Under the pieces are notes generated by a model. It saw nothing but the letters and a program-made list of their open reading frames with translations, did not search any database and was not told where the DNA came from. A DNA stretch of 5,625 nucleotides from an uncultured Austwickia sp. (GTDB lineage Bacteria; Actinomycetota; Actinomycetes; Actinomycetales; Dermatophilaceae): positions 1-5,625 of the forward strand of contig CAKUSI010000262.1 of NCBI GenBank assembly GCA_934678955.1, in the 5' to 3' direction. Positions 1 to 5,625 of the stretch are shown here, in pieces (within the stretch, counting starts at the first letter, position 1; every line of letters starts with the position of its first letter). Made by a program: the position numbers and the translations under genes.

Positions 1-926
1 AGGTGACGCCCGACTGGTCGCTCTTGGTGTTCCGGCACTACATGCACAGCGGGCGCTTCACGCGGGAGTCTCGAATCACCACGAACATCGCGCATCTTTC
101 GGCAACGCGATTCAAGAAGGTGGAGTTTCCCGTTCCACCGTTGCAGGAGCAACGACGGATTGTGGAAATCGTCGAGGACCACCTCTCCCACCTCAACGCC
201 GCCGACGCCTCCCTCGCCCTCGCAGGCCGGCGGGCGGTCGCTTTAGGTGCATCCGTCCGCGAAGACTCCATCGCTGGGTCCTTCTTTCCGCTTGGCGAGA
301 TCGCTGCCATCCAAGGCGGAATCCAGAAGCAGCCCAAGCGTGCACCTAAGGAGAACTCGTTTCCGTTCTTGCGCGTGGCGAATGTGACGGGGGATGGCTT
401 GAATCTCGACGAGGTGCACCAGGTCGAACTTTTTGACGACGAGATTGAACGATGGAGATTGGCCGCAGGCGACTTGTTGGTGGTCGAAGGCAATGGGAGC
501 GCGGCGCAGATTGGTCGTTCATGCTTGTGGGACGGGTCGATTCCCGAGTGTGTCCACCAAAATCACATCATTCGGGTGAGGCCCCAGTCATCGATGATAC
601 CTGAGTACTTGGAACTTGTCTGGAACTCCCCCTCGCTGAGGGCTGAGTTGACTCGAATCGCCAGCTCCAGCAGTGGTCTCCACACGTTGAGCGTGGCAAA
701 GCTCAAGAGGCTGGTGGTGCCGCGGCCCCCTCTAGAAATCCAACAGCAGCTTATCGGCGAAGCGCAACGCGTCCTCGAGGACGCCAAGCGGTTGAGAGCA
801 ATGGTCGCTGTTCTTCAGCAGAGAAGTCTCGCCACTAGGCGTGGGGTGCTGGCCGCAGCCTTCTCCGGTCGCCTGACGGGCGCGTCGGTGGACTCCGAGG
901 TCATCGAGGAGCTGGCGCAGGGATGA
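1..926 (+). CDS. hsdS: Type I restriction-modification specificity subunit HsdS, 5'-truncated by window edge
   Basis: HsdS recognises the bipartite DNA target of a type I R-M complex and bridges two HsdM (and two HsdR) subunits in the cytoplasm. About 307 residues are visible. Counting from the GTG at base 3, residues 1-45 are the end of the first target-recognition domain. PPLQEQ (45-50) opens the central conserved helix (about 50-90). Residues about 95-235 are the second recognition domain, with typical landmarks FLRVANV (122-128), EGNGS (162-166) and QNHIIRV (186-192). PPLEIQQQL (242-250) opens the C-terminal conserved helix, ending with AAAFSGRLTG. This is the duplicated half-HsdS plan. 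Full HsdS proteins usually have about 400-450 residues, so roughly 100-150 N-terminal residues lie left of the window. The GTG at base 3 is therefore internal, and the frame is open to the edge. The gene ends in an ATGA overlap with the GIY-YIG gene. Family assignment is firm; the recognition sequence cannot be read from this. Confidence 0.95.
   Translation, partial: VTPDWSLLVFRHYMHSGRFTRESRITTNIAHLSATRFKKVEFPVPPLQEQRRIVEIVEDHLSHLNAADASLALAGRRAVALGASVREDSIAGSFFPLGEIAAIQGGIQKQPKRAPKENSFPFLRVANVTGDGLNLDEVHQVELFDDEIERWRLAAGDLLVVEGNGSAAQIGRSCLWDGSIPECVHQNHIIRVRPQSSMIPEYLELVWNSPSLRAELTRIASSSSGLHTLSVAKLKRLVVPRPPLEIQQQLIGEAQRVLEDAKRLRAMVAVLQQRSLATRRGVLAAAFSGRLTGASVDSEVIEELAQG
906..911 (+). promoter_or_regulatory. 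Ribosome-binding site of the GIY-YIG gene, inside the end of hsdS
   Basis: GAGGAG lies 11 nt before the ATG at 923, a slightly long but acceptable spacing. It supports choosing that ATG, which overlaps the hsdS stop as ATGA, and implies translational coupling of the two genes. Confidence 0.5.
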
Positions 927-1828
927 GCGGCAAGCAGGTCAAGTTGTTCCTCGTCGACGGGACGCCGGGTGGGTTGACGACGGCGGAGATCACGAACTGG
1001 ACGGGGCATGTGCTCGCAGGGCCGAGGTCGGATCTGGCGCAGGTGCTCGGGCGGGACGAAGCGCGGCGTACGGGTGTCTACCTCCTACTCGGGGAGGGCG
1101 ACGACCTCGGCGAGGGGCAGTGCTACATCGGTGAGGCCGACGACTTCGCCGCCCGCCTCCGCAACCACGAGAAGAACAAGGACTTCTGGGATCGCGTCGT
1201 CGTCATCACGAGCAAGGACACCAACATCACGAAGGCACACGTGCGGTACCTGGAGGCGTCGCTGATCCGGCTTGCCACGACCGCCAAGCGGGTGTCGCTG
1301 GAGAACGCGACCGCACCACCCCAGCCGAACCTCCCGGAGGCCGACGCCTCGGACATGGACTACTTCGTCGGGCAGTTACAGATCGTTCTCCCGGTCCTGG
1401 GCATCAACGCTTTCCGCACCCGCAGGGCCAAGCCCGTTCCCCAAGCCGCTGAGCCGGAGGAGTCGCCGACCTTCCACCTGCGAGTTTCCAAGCATGGCAT
1501 CGACGCTCGCGCCGCCCAGGTCGACGGGGAGTTCACGTTGCTCGCCGGGTCGACGGTGGTCGCGGCCTGGAAGAGGGTCGGCGGCACCGAGAAGGTGCAA
1601 CGCATCTATGCACGCCACCGCGCCCAGTTCGACAGGCTCGTCCAGGACGGCTCCATCGTGGTCTACGGCACGACCGGGACCGTGGCCAGAGACATCGTGT
1701 TCCCCTCGTCGTCCGCCGCGGGAGCTATCGTGACCGGCCGATCGTGCAACGGCCGGACGTCGTGGATCACCGAGGACGGCACGACCTTCGGCGCCTGGGA
1801 GGCTCGCGGCGTCGACGACGCCCCGTGA
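923..1828 (+). CDS. GIY-YIG nuclease-domain protein with C-terminal DUF4357-like segment
   Basis: The 301-residue protein carries a recognisable GIY-YIG nuclease core near its N-terminus: GVY (51-53), YIG (68-70), an arginine in ARLRNH (R78, or R80), E111 in YLEASLI and N128 in LEN. These match the Arg, Glu and Asn positions of the family's active site, so it looks catalytically competent. The stretch DFWDRVVVITSKD (87-99) resembles the uncharacterised bacterial GIY-YIG subgroup often seen as stand-alone proteins. Residues about 255-295, with GRSCNGRTSW and an acidic EDG turn, match DUF4357, a short C-terminal module commonly paired with such domains. Residues 162-250 are not recognised. There is no signal peptide or membrane segment. 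The 4-bp overlap with hsdS suggests co-expression with the type I system. GIY-YIG nucleases include true restriction enzymes (Eco29kI, Hpy188I), so an accessory DNA-cleaving role is possible, but the function is inferred from context only. Domain calls are confident; role is not. Confidence 0.88.
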   Translation: MSGKQVKLFLVDGTPGGLTTAEITNWTGHVLAGPRSDLAQVLGRDEARRTGVYLLLGEGDDLGEGQCYIGEADDFAARLRNHEKNKDFWDRVVVITSKDTNITKAHVRYLEASLIRLATTAKRVSLENATAPPQPNLPEADASDMDYFVGQLQIVLPVLGINAFRTRRAKPVPQAAEPEESPTFHLRVSKHGIDARAAQVDGEFTLLAGSTVVAAWKRVGGTEKVQRIYARHRAQFDRLVQDGSIVVYGTTGTVARDIVFPSSSAAGAIVTGRSCNGRTSWITEDGTTFGAWEARGVDDAP

Positions 1829-1842
1829 GCGTGCGGTCCCGG

Positions 1843-1885
1843 CGGCCACCCGCGCCGGCAGGGGTGGCTGACGTCATTTTCATTT
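1843..1885 (+). terminator. Possible intrinsic terminator after the hsdS/GIY-YIG unit
   Basis: CGGCCACCC (1843-1851) can pair with GGGTGGCTG (1862-1870), giving a 9-bp stem with one G-T wobble and a 10-nt loop. A stretch containing TTTT (1877-1880) and TTT (1883-1885) follows, starting 7 nt after the stem. The T-run is interrupted and somewhat distant, so termination may be weak. A competing stem, CCGGCG (1839-1844) with CGCCGG (1853-1858), overlaps it. It starts 14 bp after the GIY-YIG stop codon, a sensible position for ending the upstream transcript before the next promoter. Confidence 0.4.
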
Positions 1886-1919
1886 CGTGAGACGTGTCCT
1901 AAAATGACGATGAAAATGA
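1872..1919 (+). repeat. Operator-like array of inverted and direct AAAATGA repeats over the promoter
   Basis: Two perfect inverted pairs are visible. CGTCATTTT (1872-1880) pairs with AAAATGACG (1901-1909), and TCATTTTCAT (1874-1883) with ATGAAAATGA (1910-1919). On the plus strand, units beginning RTGA recur every 6 bp at 1904, 1910, 1916 and 1922 (ATGACG, ATGAAA, ATGAGC, GTGAGC). The left arm, read on the minus strand, contains ATGAAA followed by ATGACG. The arms flank the promoter spacer and cover both hexamers. Such an arrangement is expected for a repressor binding as a dimer or higher oligomer. The obvious candidate is the winged-helix protein encoded immediately downstream, but the binder is inferred. 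Confidence 0.6.
1877..1905 (+). promoter_or_regulatory. Predicted sigma-70-type promoter for the AlbA_2-hsdM unit
   Basis: TTTTCA (1877-1882, four of six matches to TTGACA) and TAAAAT (1900-1905, five of six to TATAAT) are separated by 17 bp. Transcription would start near 1911-1913, leaving a leader of about 30 nt before the GTG at 1942. This is the most AT-rich patch of the intergenic region. Both hexamers lie within the repeat array at 1872-1919, which suggests regulation by occlusion. Assignment is by eye. Confidence 0.5.
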
Positions 1920-1941
1920 GCGTGAGCGGTGGGGGTGGCGG

Positions 1942-3702
1942 GTGGCCGACACACAGGAGCTGGTTGACGAGCTGCGGGCGCGCGGCGCCGAGAGCAGCCT
2001 CGTCGAGGTGAAGGCGGGCGCGGGCGGCCTGCCCAAGTCGCTACCCGAGACCATCAGCGCCTTCGCGAATGGCGCCGGCGGCACCATCCTCGTGGGACTC
2101 GACGACCGCACGTTCCAGCCCGTCGATATCGACTCCGAGGCCATCCGAGACGGACTGGCCGGGATGGCCGCGGACAGCCTGCACCCGCCCATCCGCGGCG
2201 ATATCGAGATCGACCTCATCGACGACGGACATCGGGTCGTCCGCTTTGACGTCCCCGAGGTGCACCCCGGCGACAAGCCGTGCTACGTGAAGGCGAGGGG
2301 TCGCTACAGCGGCTCCTACATTCGCGGAGGCGACGGCGACCGGCGACTCAGCCAGTACGAGATCGACCGCCTGATCGAGAACTCCACTCAACCCGCACAC
2401 GATCGCGAGATCGTTGCGGACGCGAGCATGACGGACCTAGACCCAGCACTTCTCGACCCCTACCTCGATCACATGCGCAGCAGCCGCCCTCGCGCCTTCG
2501 TGAGTCTCGACCGGGATGATCTGCTGCGTAACCTTGGTGTGGCCGCCATGAGCGACGGAGCGCTGCGACCGACGGTGGGCGGCCTGCTCGTCTTCGGACG
2601 GTACCCACAGCAGTACTTTCCGCAGCTATTCCTCTCGGTCGTCGTGCTCCCGGGGATCTCGATGGGCGAGCTCGGGCCGGGGAACGAGCGCTTCCTCGAC
2701 AATCGCAGCATCGAAGGCTCATTGCCCCACATGGCGGCCGACGCGGTCACCGCCATCACCCGCCACCTGACACGCACCTCGATCATGCAGGACGGTCAGC
2801 GCATCGAGCGCCTCGAATACCCCCTGGAGGTCGTCCGAGAGCTCATCGTCAACGCGCTGATGCACCGCGACTACTCGCCGCTGTCCCACGGCGCACAGGT
2901 GCAGGTCGAGTTGTACGCCGACAGGTTCGTCGTCCGTAGCCCCGGAGGCTTCTACGGTCTCGTCCAGGCGGAAGACCTCGGTGGACCGGACGTGTCCTCG
3001 TCTCGGAACGCGCTGATCGCCAAGCTGCTCACCGATACTCCGCTTCCCGGCACGGGCCACATGGTCGCCGAGAACCGCGGGTCCGGGATTCCAACTGTGC
3101 TCAGAGCGCTCAACCGCGCGGGTATGGCACCGCCGACCTTCTCGGCGGACCTGCGTCGTGTCGAGGTCACCGTCCCCCATCACGCACTGCTCACGTCCGA
3201 GGTGTTGGACTGGATCCGCTCACTGGGCCACGCAGATCTGACCCAGGCCCAGGTGCAGGCGCTCGCCGTGATGCACGACGGTTCGCCCGTCCGCAATCAG
3301 ACGCTTCAAGGGTGGGGCCTGCATTCGGCCGACGCCACCCGCGAACTCACGAACCTCGTTCAGCGCGGCCTCGCCGACAAGGTCGGGGACCGCAAGTGGG
3401 CGTCCTACCGATTGACGACGCCGCCCATCCAACGACCGAGCGGCCACTCGGCACCGTCGCCGGTCGCAGCGCCTCGCGATACGGCACCCGGCCCCCGAGG
3501 CCAACGCATCCTGGACCTCTTCTCCGTCCATGAGCAACTCACGGCGACGCAGATCCAGGAATCCGTGGGCGTGGGCTACGTCACGGCCATCAGAGACATC
3601 AATCTCCTCATCGACGCGGGCCTTGTCACCCCCACGGCACCGCCCAAGAGTCGCAATCGCGCCTATCGCCTCGCTGACCCCACCCCCAGGAGAACCACGT
3701 GA
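1942..3702 (+). CDS. AlbA_2 (Schlafen-like) / GHKL ATPase-like / winged-helix protein, COG2865 type
   Basis: The 586-residue cytoplasmic protein begins with an AlbA_2 domain (about 14-130): E17, E22 and K24 in an ExxxxExK pattern, FANGAGGTILVGLDD (41-55), and a YVKARGRYSGSYIRGG stretch (115-130). Residues about 290-405 form a GHKL/HATPase_c_4-like region with REL-IVNALMHRDY (299-311, N304 as N-box), SPGG (333-336), RNALIAKLL (355-363) and ENRGSGI (377-383). Two winged-helix-like segments follow (about 415-492 and 518-577), joined by a Pro/Ala-rich linker. This order matches proteins annotated as RecG-like or predicted transcriptional regulators. No helicase motif is present. The GTG at 1942 is the only in-frame start between a stop at 1900-1902 and the AlbA_2 core; a G-rich run at 1931-1935 is its only, weak, ribosome-binding site. 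Its stop overlaps the hsdM start. Likely roles are autoregulator of the hsdM unit or an RNA- or DNA-acting effector linked to the R-M system. Domains are confident; function is inferred. Confidence 0.9.
   Translation: MADTQELVDELRARGAESSLVEVKAGAGGLPKSLPETISAFANGAGGTILVGLDDRTFQPVDIDSEAIRDGLAGMAADSLHPPIRGDIEIDLIDDGHRVVRFDVPEVHPGDKPCYVKARGRYSGSYIRGGDGDRRLSQYEIDRLIENSTQPAHDREIVADASMTDLDPALLDPYLDHMRSSRPRAFVSLDRDDLLRNLGVAAMSDGALRPTVGGLLVFGRYPQQYFPQLFLSVVVLPGISMGELGPGNERFLDNRSIEGSLPHMAADAVTAITRHLTRTSIMQDGQRIERLEYPLEVVRELIVNALMHRDYSPLSHGAQVQVELYADRFVVRSPGGFYGLVQAEDLGGPDVSSSRNALIAKLLTDTPLPGTGHMVAENRGSGIPTVLRALNRAGMAPPTFSADLRRVEVTVPHHALLTSEVLDWIRSLGHADLTQAQVQALAVMHDGSPVRNQTLQGWGLHSADATRELTNLVQRGLADKVGDRKWASYRLTTPPIQRPSGHSAPSPVAAPRDTAPGPRGQRILDLFSVHEQLTATQIQESVGVGYVTAIRDINLLIDAGLVTPTAPPKSRNRAYRLADPTPRRTT
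3688..3693 (+). promoter_or_regulatory. Ribosome-binding site of hsdM
   Basis: AGGAGA sits 5 nt before the GTG at 3699, inside the last codons of the preceding gene. It decides the hsdM start and the GTGA overlap, and is much stronger than the G-rich leader of the upstream gene, so M subunit translation may not depend wholly on coupling. Confidence 0.75.
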
Positions 3703-5183
3703 CCGACTCCCGCCGCCTCGTTGACAAGCTCTGGTCGTACTGCAACGTGCTGCGGGACGACGGTGTCGGCGTCCTGGATTACACCGAGCAGTTGACGTAC
3801 CTGCTCTTCCTCAAGATGGCGCACGAGCGGGCCACTCGTCAGCTCAAGCCGGAGCGGATCCTGCCGCAGGAGTATTCGTGGCAGAGGCTGCTCGACGCCC
3901 AGGGGGACCAACTCGAGATCGAGTACACGCGGATGCTCATCGGCCTGGCCCGTCAGCCGGGCGTCGTCGGCACGATCTTCCGCAAGGCCCAGAACCGCGT
4001 CCAGGATCCGGCCAAACTCAGGCGGCTCGTCGTCGACCTCATCGACGTCGAGAACTGGTCACAGTCCGGCACGGACATCAACGGTGACGCCTACGAAGGT
4101 CTGCTCGCCAAGGGTGCCTCCGACAAAGGATCCGGCGCGGGCCAGTACTTCACGCCCCGCCCCCTCATCGAGGCGATCGTGGACGCCGTCGACCCCACGA
4201 TCGCCGACACGGTGGTCGACCCCGCGTGCGGCACCGGCGGGTTCCTCCTCGTCGCGCACGACCATGTGGCCCGTGACGTCACCGGGATGAACCCCCTCCA
4301 GCGCGACAAGCTCAAACACGACTTCGTCCGCGGCTACGAACTCGTCGACGGGACGGCGCGCCTCGCCGCGATGAATCTGCTCCTGCACGGCATGGGCAGC
4401 TACGACGGAGACGCTCTCATCGACGTGCGCGACTCGCTCGGCTCCGACCCGGGGAAGCGGTGGTCCGTCGTCCTGTCCAACCCGCCCTTCGGCCGCAAGT
4501 CCTCGGTCACGATGGTCGGAGACGACGGACGTGAGGTTCGCGACGATCGCGAGATCGAACGGCAGGACTTCGCTGCGACGACAAGCAACAAGCAGCTCAA
4601 TTTCGTGCAACACATCATGACGATTCTCGACACGAACGGCCGTGCCGCCGTCGTCCTCCCCGACAACGTGCTGTTCGAGGGCGGCGCCGGCGAGACGATC
4701 CGCCGCAAGCTCCTCACGGACTTCGACCTGCACACGATGCTCCGGCTGCCCACCGGCATCTTTTACGCCCAGGGTGTCAAGGCCAACGTGCTGTTCTTCG
4801 ACAAGAAGCCCGCTCGACCGGGCATCCCGTGGACACAGCGGCTGTGGGTCTACGACCTGCGCACGAACAAGCACTTCACCCTCAAACAGAACCCGCTGCG
4901 CCGCCAGGACCTCGACGAGTTCGTCGGCGCCTACCGCGACCGCGAGGGGGTGGACTCCGATCGGTGGAAGGCCTTCAGCTACGAGGAGATCGTCGCCCGC
5001 GACAAGGCGAATCTCGACATCACATGGCTGCGGGACGAGTCCCTCGAAGACCTCGACAACCTGCCGTCACCGGAGGTACTCGCCCGAGAGATCGTGGAGG
5101 ACCTCACCGCGGCCCTCAGCGAATTCGAGGCCGTCGCTGCGGCGTTGGAGTCGCAACTCGAGAAGCCCGGCCCCGCGGTCTGA
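3699..5183 (+). CDS. hsdM: Type I restriction-modification DNA adenine-N6 methyltransferase subunit HsdM
   Basis: HsdM transfers a methyl group from S-adenosylmethionine to adenine N6 in the sequence chosen by HsdS, protecting host DNA; two copies join one HsdS. The 494-residue protein is close to usual family length and appears complete. Residues 5-135 form the helical HsdM N-terminal domain, with YTEQLTYLLFLKMAHE at 28-43. GQYFTPRPLI (148-157) precedes the catalytic fold. DPACGTGGF (174-182) is the SAM-binding motif I, and NPPF (261-264) is the motif IV signature of adenine methyltransferases. VVLPDNVLFEGG (318-329) and LPTGIFYAQGVKANVLFF (350-367) are further conserved blocks. A C-terminal helical tail (about 455-490) is suited to HsdS contact. 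The start is fixed by AGGAGA 5 nt upstream and the 4-bp overlap with the AlbA_2 gene. Unusually, its S partner lies two genes upstream and no hsdS or hsdR follows. All catalytic motifs are intact, so it is expected to be active. Confidence 0.96.
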   Translation: MTDSRRLVDKLWSYCNVLRDDGVGVLDYTEQLTYLLFLKMAHERATRQLKPERILPQEYSWQRLLDAQGDQLEIEYTRMLIGLARQPGVVGTIFRKAQNRVQDPAKLRRLVVDLIDVENWSQSGTDINGDAYEGLLAKGASDKGSGAGQYFTPRPLIEAIVDAVDPTIADTVVDPACGTGGFLLVAHDHVARDVTGMNPLQRDKLKHDFVRGYELVDGTARLAAMNLLLHGMGSYDGDALIDVRDSLGSDPGKRWSVVLSNPPFGRKSSVTMVGDDGREVRDDREIERQDFAATTSNKQLNFVQHIMTILDTNGRAAVVLPDNVLFEGGAGETIRRKLLTDFDLHTMLRLPTGIFYAQGVKANVLFFDKKPARPGIPWTQRLWVYDLRTNKHFTLKQNPLRRQDLDEFVGAYRDREGVDSDRWKAFSYEEIVARDKANLDITWLRDESLEDLDNLPSPEVLAREIVEDLTAALSEFEAVAAALESQLEKPGPAV

Positions 5184-5215
5184 CCCGTGGCAAACCCCGC
5201 TCAGCCCGCGGTGCG

Positions 5216-5625
5216 CTACTCCGCCGCAGCCACCGCGGAGCGCAGCTCGACGAGATGCCGGGCGTGCTCGGCCAACGCGACGTCTTCGCTGCTCACGGGC
5301 GTCCACGTCGGCACGGGCGCGGTCCGGCCCTCGCCATCCAGCGCGACGAAGATCGTGAGGCAGTGGGTCGTCTCGGCCATCTCGCCGGTCGCCGGGTCGC
5401 CTGAACGCACGTGGACGCTGATGTGCATGCTCGACGTGCCGGTGAGCAGGAGTCGGGCCTCGACCTCGACGAGGTGTCCGATCTGCAGGGGCCGATAGAA
5501 GCGCACGCCGCCGGTGTAGACCGCGACCGTCGAGTCGCGACCCGTCCATCGCGTCGCGAGCACGTGCGCGGCCTCGTCGATCCAGCGCATGACGATCCCG
5601 CCGTGCACCTTGCCGCCCCAGTTGA
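5216..5625 (-). CDS. Hotdog-fold acyl-CoA thioesterase family protein, N-terminus cut by window edge
   Basis: On the minus strand the frame is open to the right edge, so the gene starts outside the window; the GTG at 5608-5606 is internal. About 135 C-terminal residues are visible. They begin NWGGKVHGGIVMRWIDEAA, the signature at the central helix of single-hotdog acyl-CoA thioesterases (4HBT family, YciA/COG1607-like), with the Asn and Asp positions typical of the active site. The strands GGVRFYRPLQIGHLVEVEARLL and SSMHISVHV, then ETTHCLTIFVALD, complete the sheet. An acidic, alanine-rich tail ends at TAG (5218-5216). Such enzymes hydrolyse acyl-CoA to free acid and CoA in the cytoplasm; the chain length preferred cannot be told. 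The family is usually 130-170 residues, so only a short N-terminus is missing. It converges on hsdM with a 32-bp gap and has no evident link to restriction-modification, so it probably marks the flank of the defence locus. Confidence 0.88.
   Translation of the reverse strand, partial: NWGGKVHGGIVMRWIDEAAHVLATRWTGRDSTVAVYTGGVRFYRPLQIGHLVEVEARLLLTGTSSMHISVHVRSGDPATGEMAETTHCLTIFVALDGEGRTAPVPTWTPVSSEDVALAEHARHLVELRSAVAAAE

Noticed and set aside
3..5. GTG at base 3 as the true hsdS start
   Set aside because: The protein from here begins inside the first recognition domain, lacking over 100 expected residues. The frame is open to the edge, so the gene is cut by the window.
1904..2011. A 35-codon out-of-frame ORF starting ATG ACG ATG at the operator repeats and overlapping the AlbA_2 start
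   Set aside because: The repeated ATGs follow from the 6-bp repeat phasing. The 5' ATGs would precede the predicted transcript start, the peptide resembles nothing I recognise, and no ribosome-binding site is visible.
1942..3702. Annotation of this gene as a RecG helicase
   Set aside because: Related proteins sometimes carry that label, but no Walker A, DEAD-type or other helicase motif is visible. The motifs fit AlbA_2 plus a GHKL-like region.
4059..4874. Long minus-strand open frame (271 codons) opposite hsdM
   Set aside because: It is antisense to the conserved methyltransferase motifs, its translation has no recognisable domain, and long shadow frames are common in high-GC DNA.
5172..5212. 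Direct repeat CCCGCGGT at 5172-5179 and 5205-5212 flanking the hsdM/thioesterase gap, as a possible insertion footprint
   Set aside because: Eight bases made only of common GC-rich words are expected by chance here, and no mobile gene is present.
5212..5244. Hairpin with CTCCGC (5219-5224) and GCGGAG (5235-5240) plus outer TGCG/CGCA, as a shared terminator of the convergent genes
   Set aside because: It lies mostly within the thioesterase coding end, has an uneven internal loop and no T-run on either side. It is too weak to call.
4642..5358. Long plus-strand open frame in another phase, running past the end of hsdM
   Set aside because: The translation is dominated by Ser, Arg, Pro and Thr, typical of an off-frame reading of GC-rich coding sequence, and it overlaps two well-supported genes.

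Overview
The window looks like a piece of a chromosomal defence island from a high-GC Gram-positive bacterium, probably an actinomycete. The evidence is a third-position G/C bias in most genes, frequent GTG starts, short 4-bp gene overlaps and a GC content around 70% in the coding regions I counted by hand. I cannot name the genus.

Layout, left to right. (1) Bases 1-926 hold the 3' part of a type I restriction-modification specificity gene (hsdS); its first target-recognition domain is mostly cut off by the window edge. (2) Bases 923-1828 hold a GIY-YIG nuclease-domain protein with a C-terminal DUF4357-like segment, joined to hsdS by an ATGA overlap. (3) The only sizeable gap, 1829-1941 (113 bp), is dense with signals: a stem-loop followed by a T-rich stretch (possible terminator), a promoter-like -35/-10 pair, and an unusual array of inverted and direct AAAATGA-type repeats over that promoter. 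(4) Bases 1942-3702 encode a 586-residue protein with an AlbA_2 (Schlafen-like) domain, a GHKL-type ATPase-like region of the COG2865 kind and two C-terminal winged-helix-like segments. (5) Bases 3699-5183 encode the type I methyltransferase subunit HsdM, joined to the previous gene by a GTGA overlap and preceded by a clear ribosome-binding site. (6) On the opposite strand, 5625-5216, lies the C-terminal part of a hotdog-fold acyl-CoA thioesterase. It converges on hsdM and is probably ordinary chromosomal sequence flanking the island.

Together the genes suggest a type I R-M locus with a permuted layout. The S subunit and a possible accessory nuclease are in one transcription unit, and the M subunit is in a second unit behind an AlbA_2/winged-helix protein that may repress its own promoter. 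No hsdR lies in the window, and none can lie between hsdM and the thioesterase. If the locus has a restriction subunit, it must be left of base 1. The most notable points are the operator-like repeat array, a Schlafen-like E/E/D acidic set in the AlbA_2 domain, and the two embedded genes that separate hsdS from hsdM. No tRNA, rRNA, CRISPR array, insertion sequence or integrase was seen.
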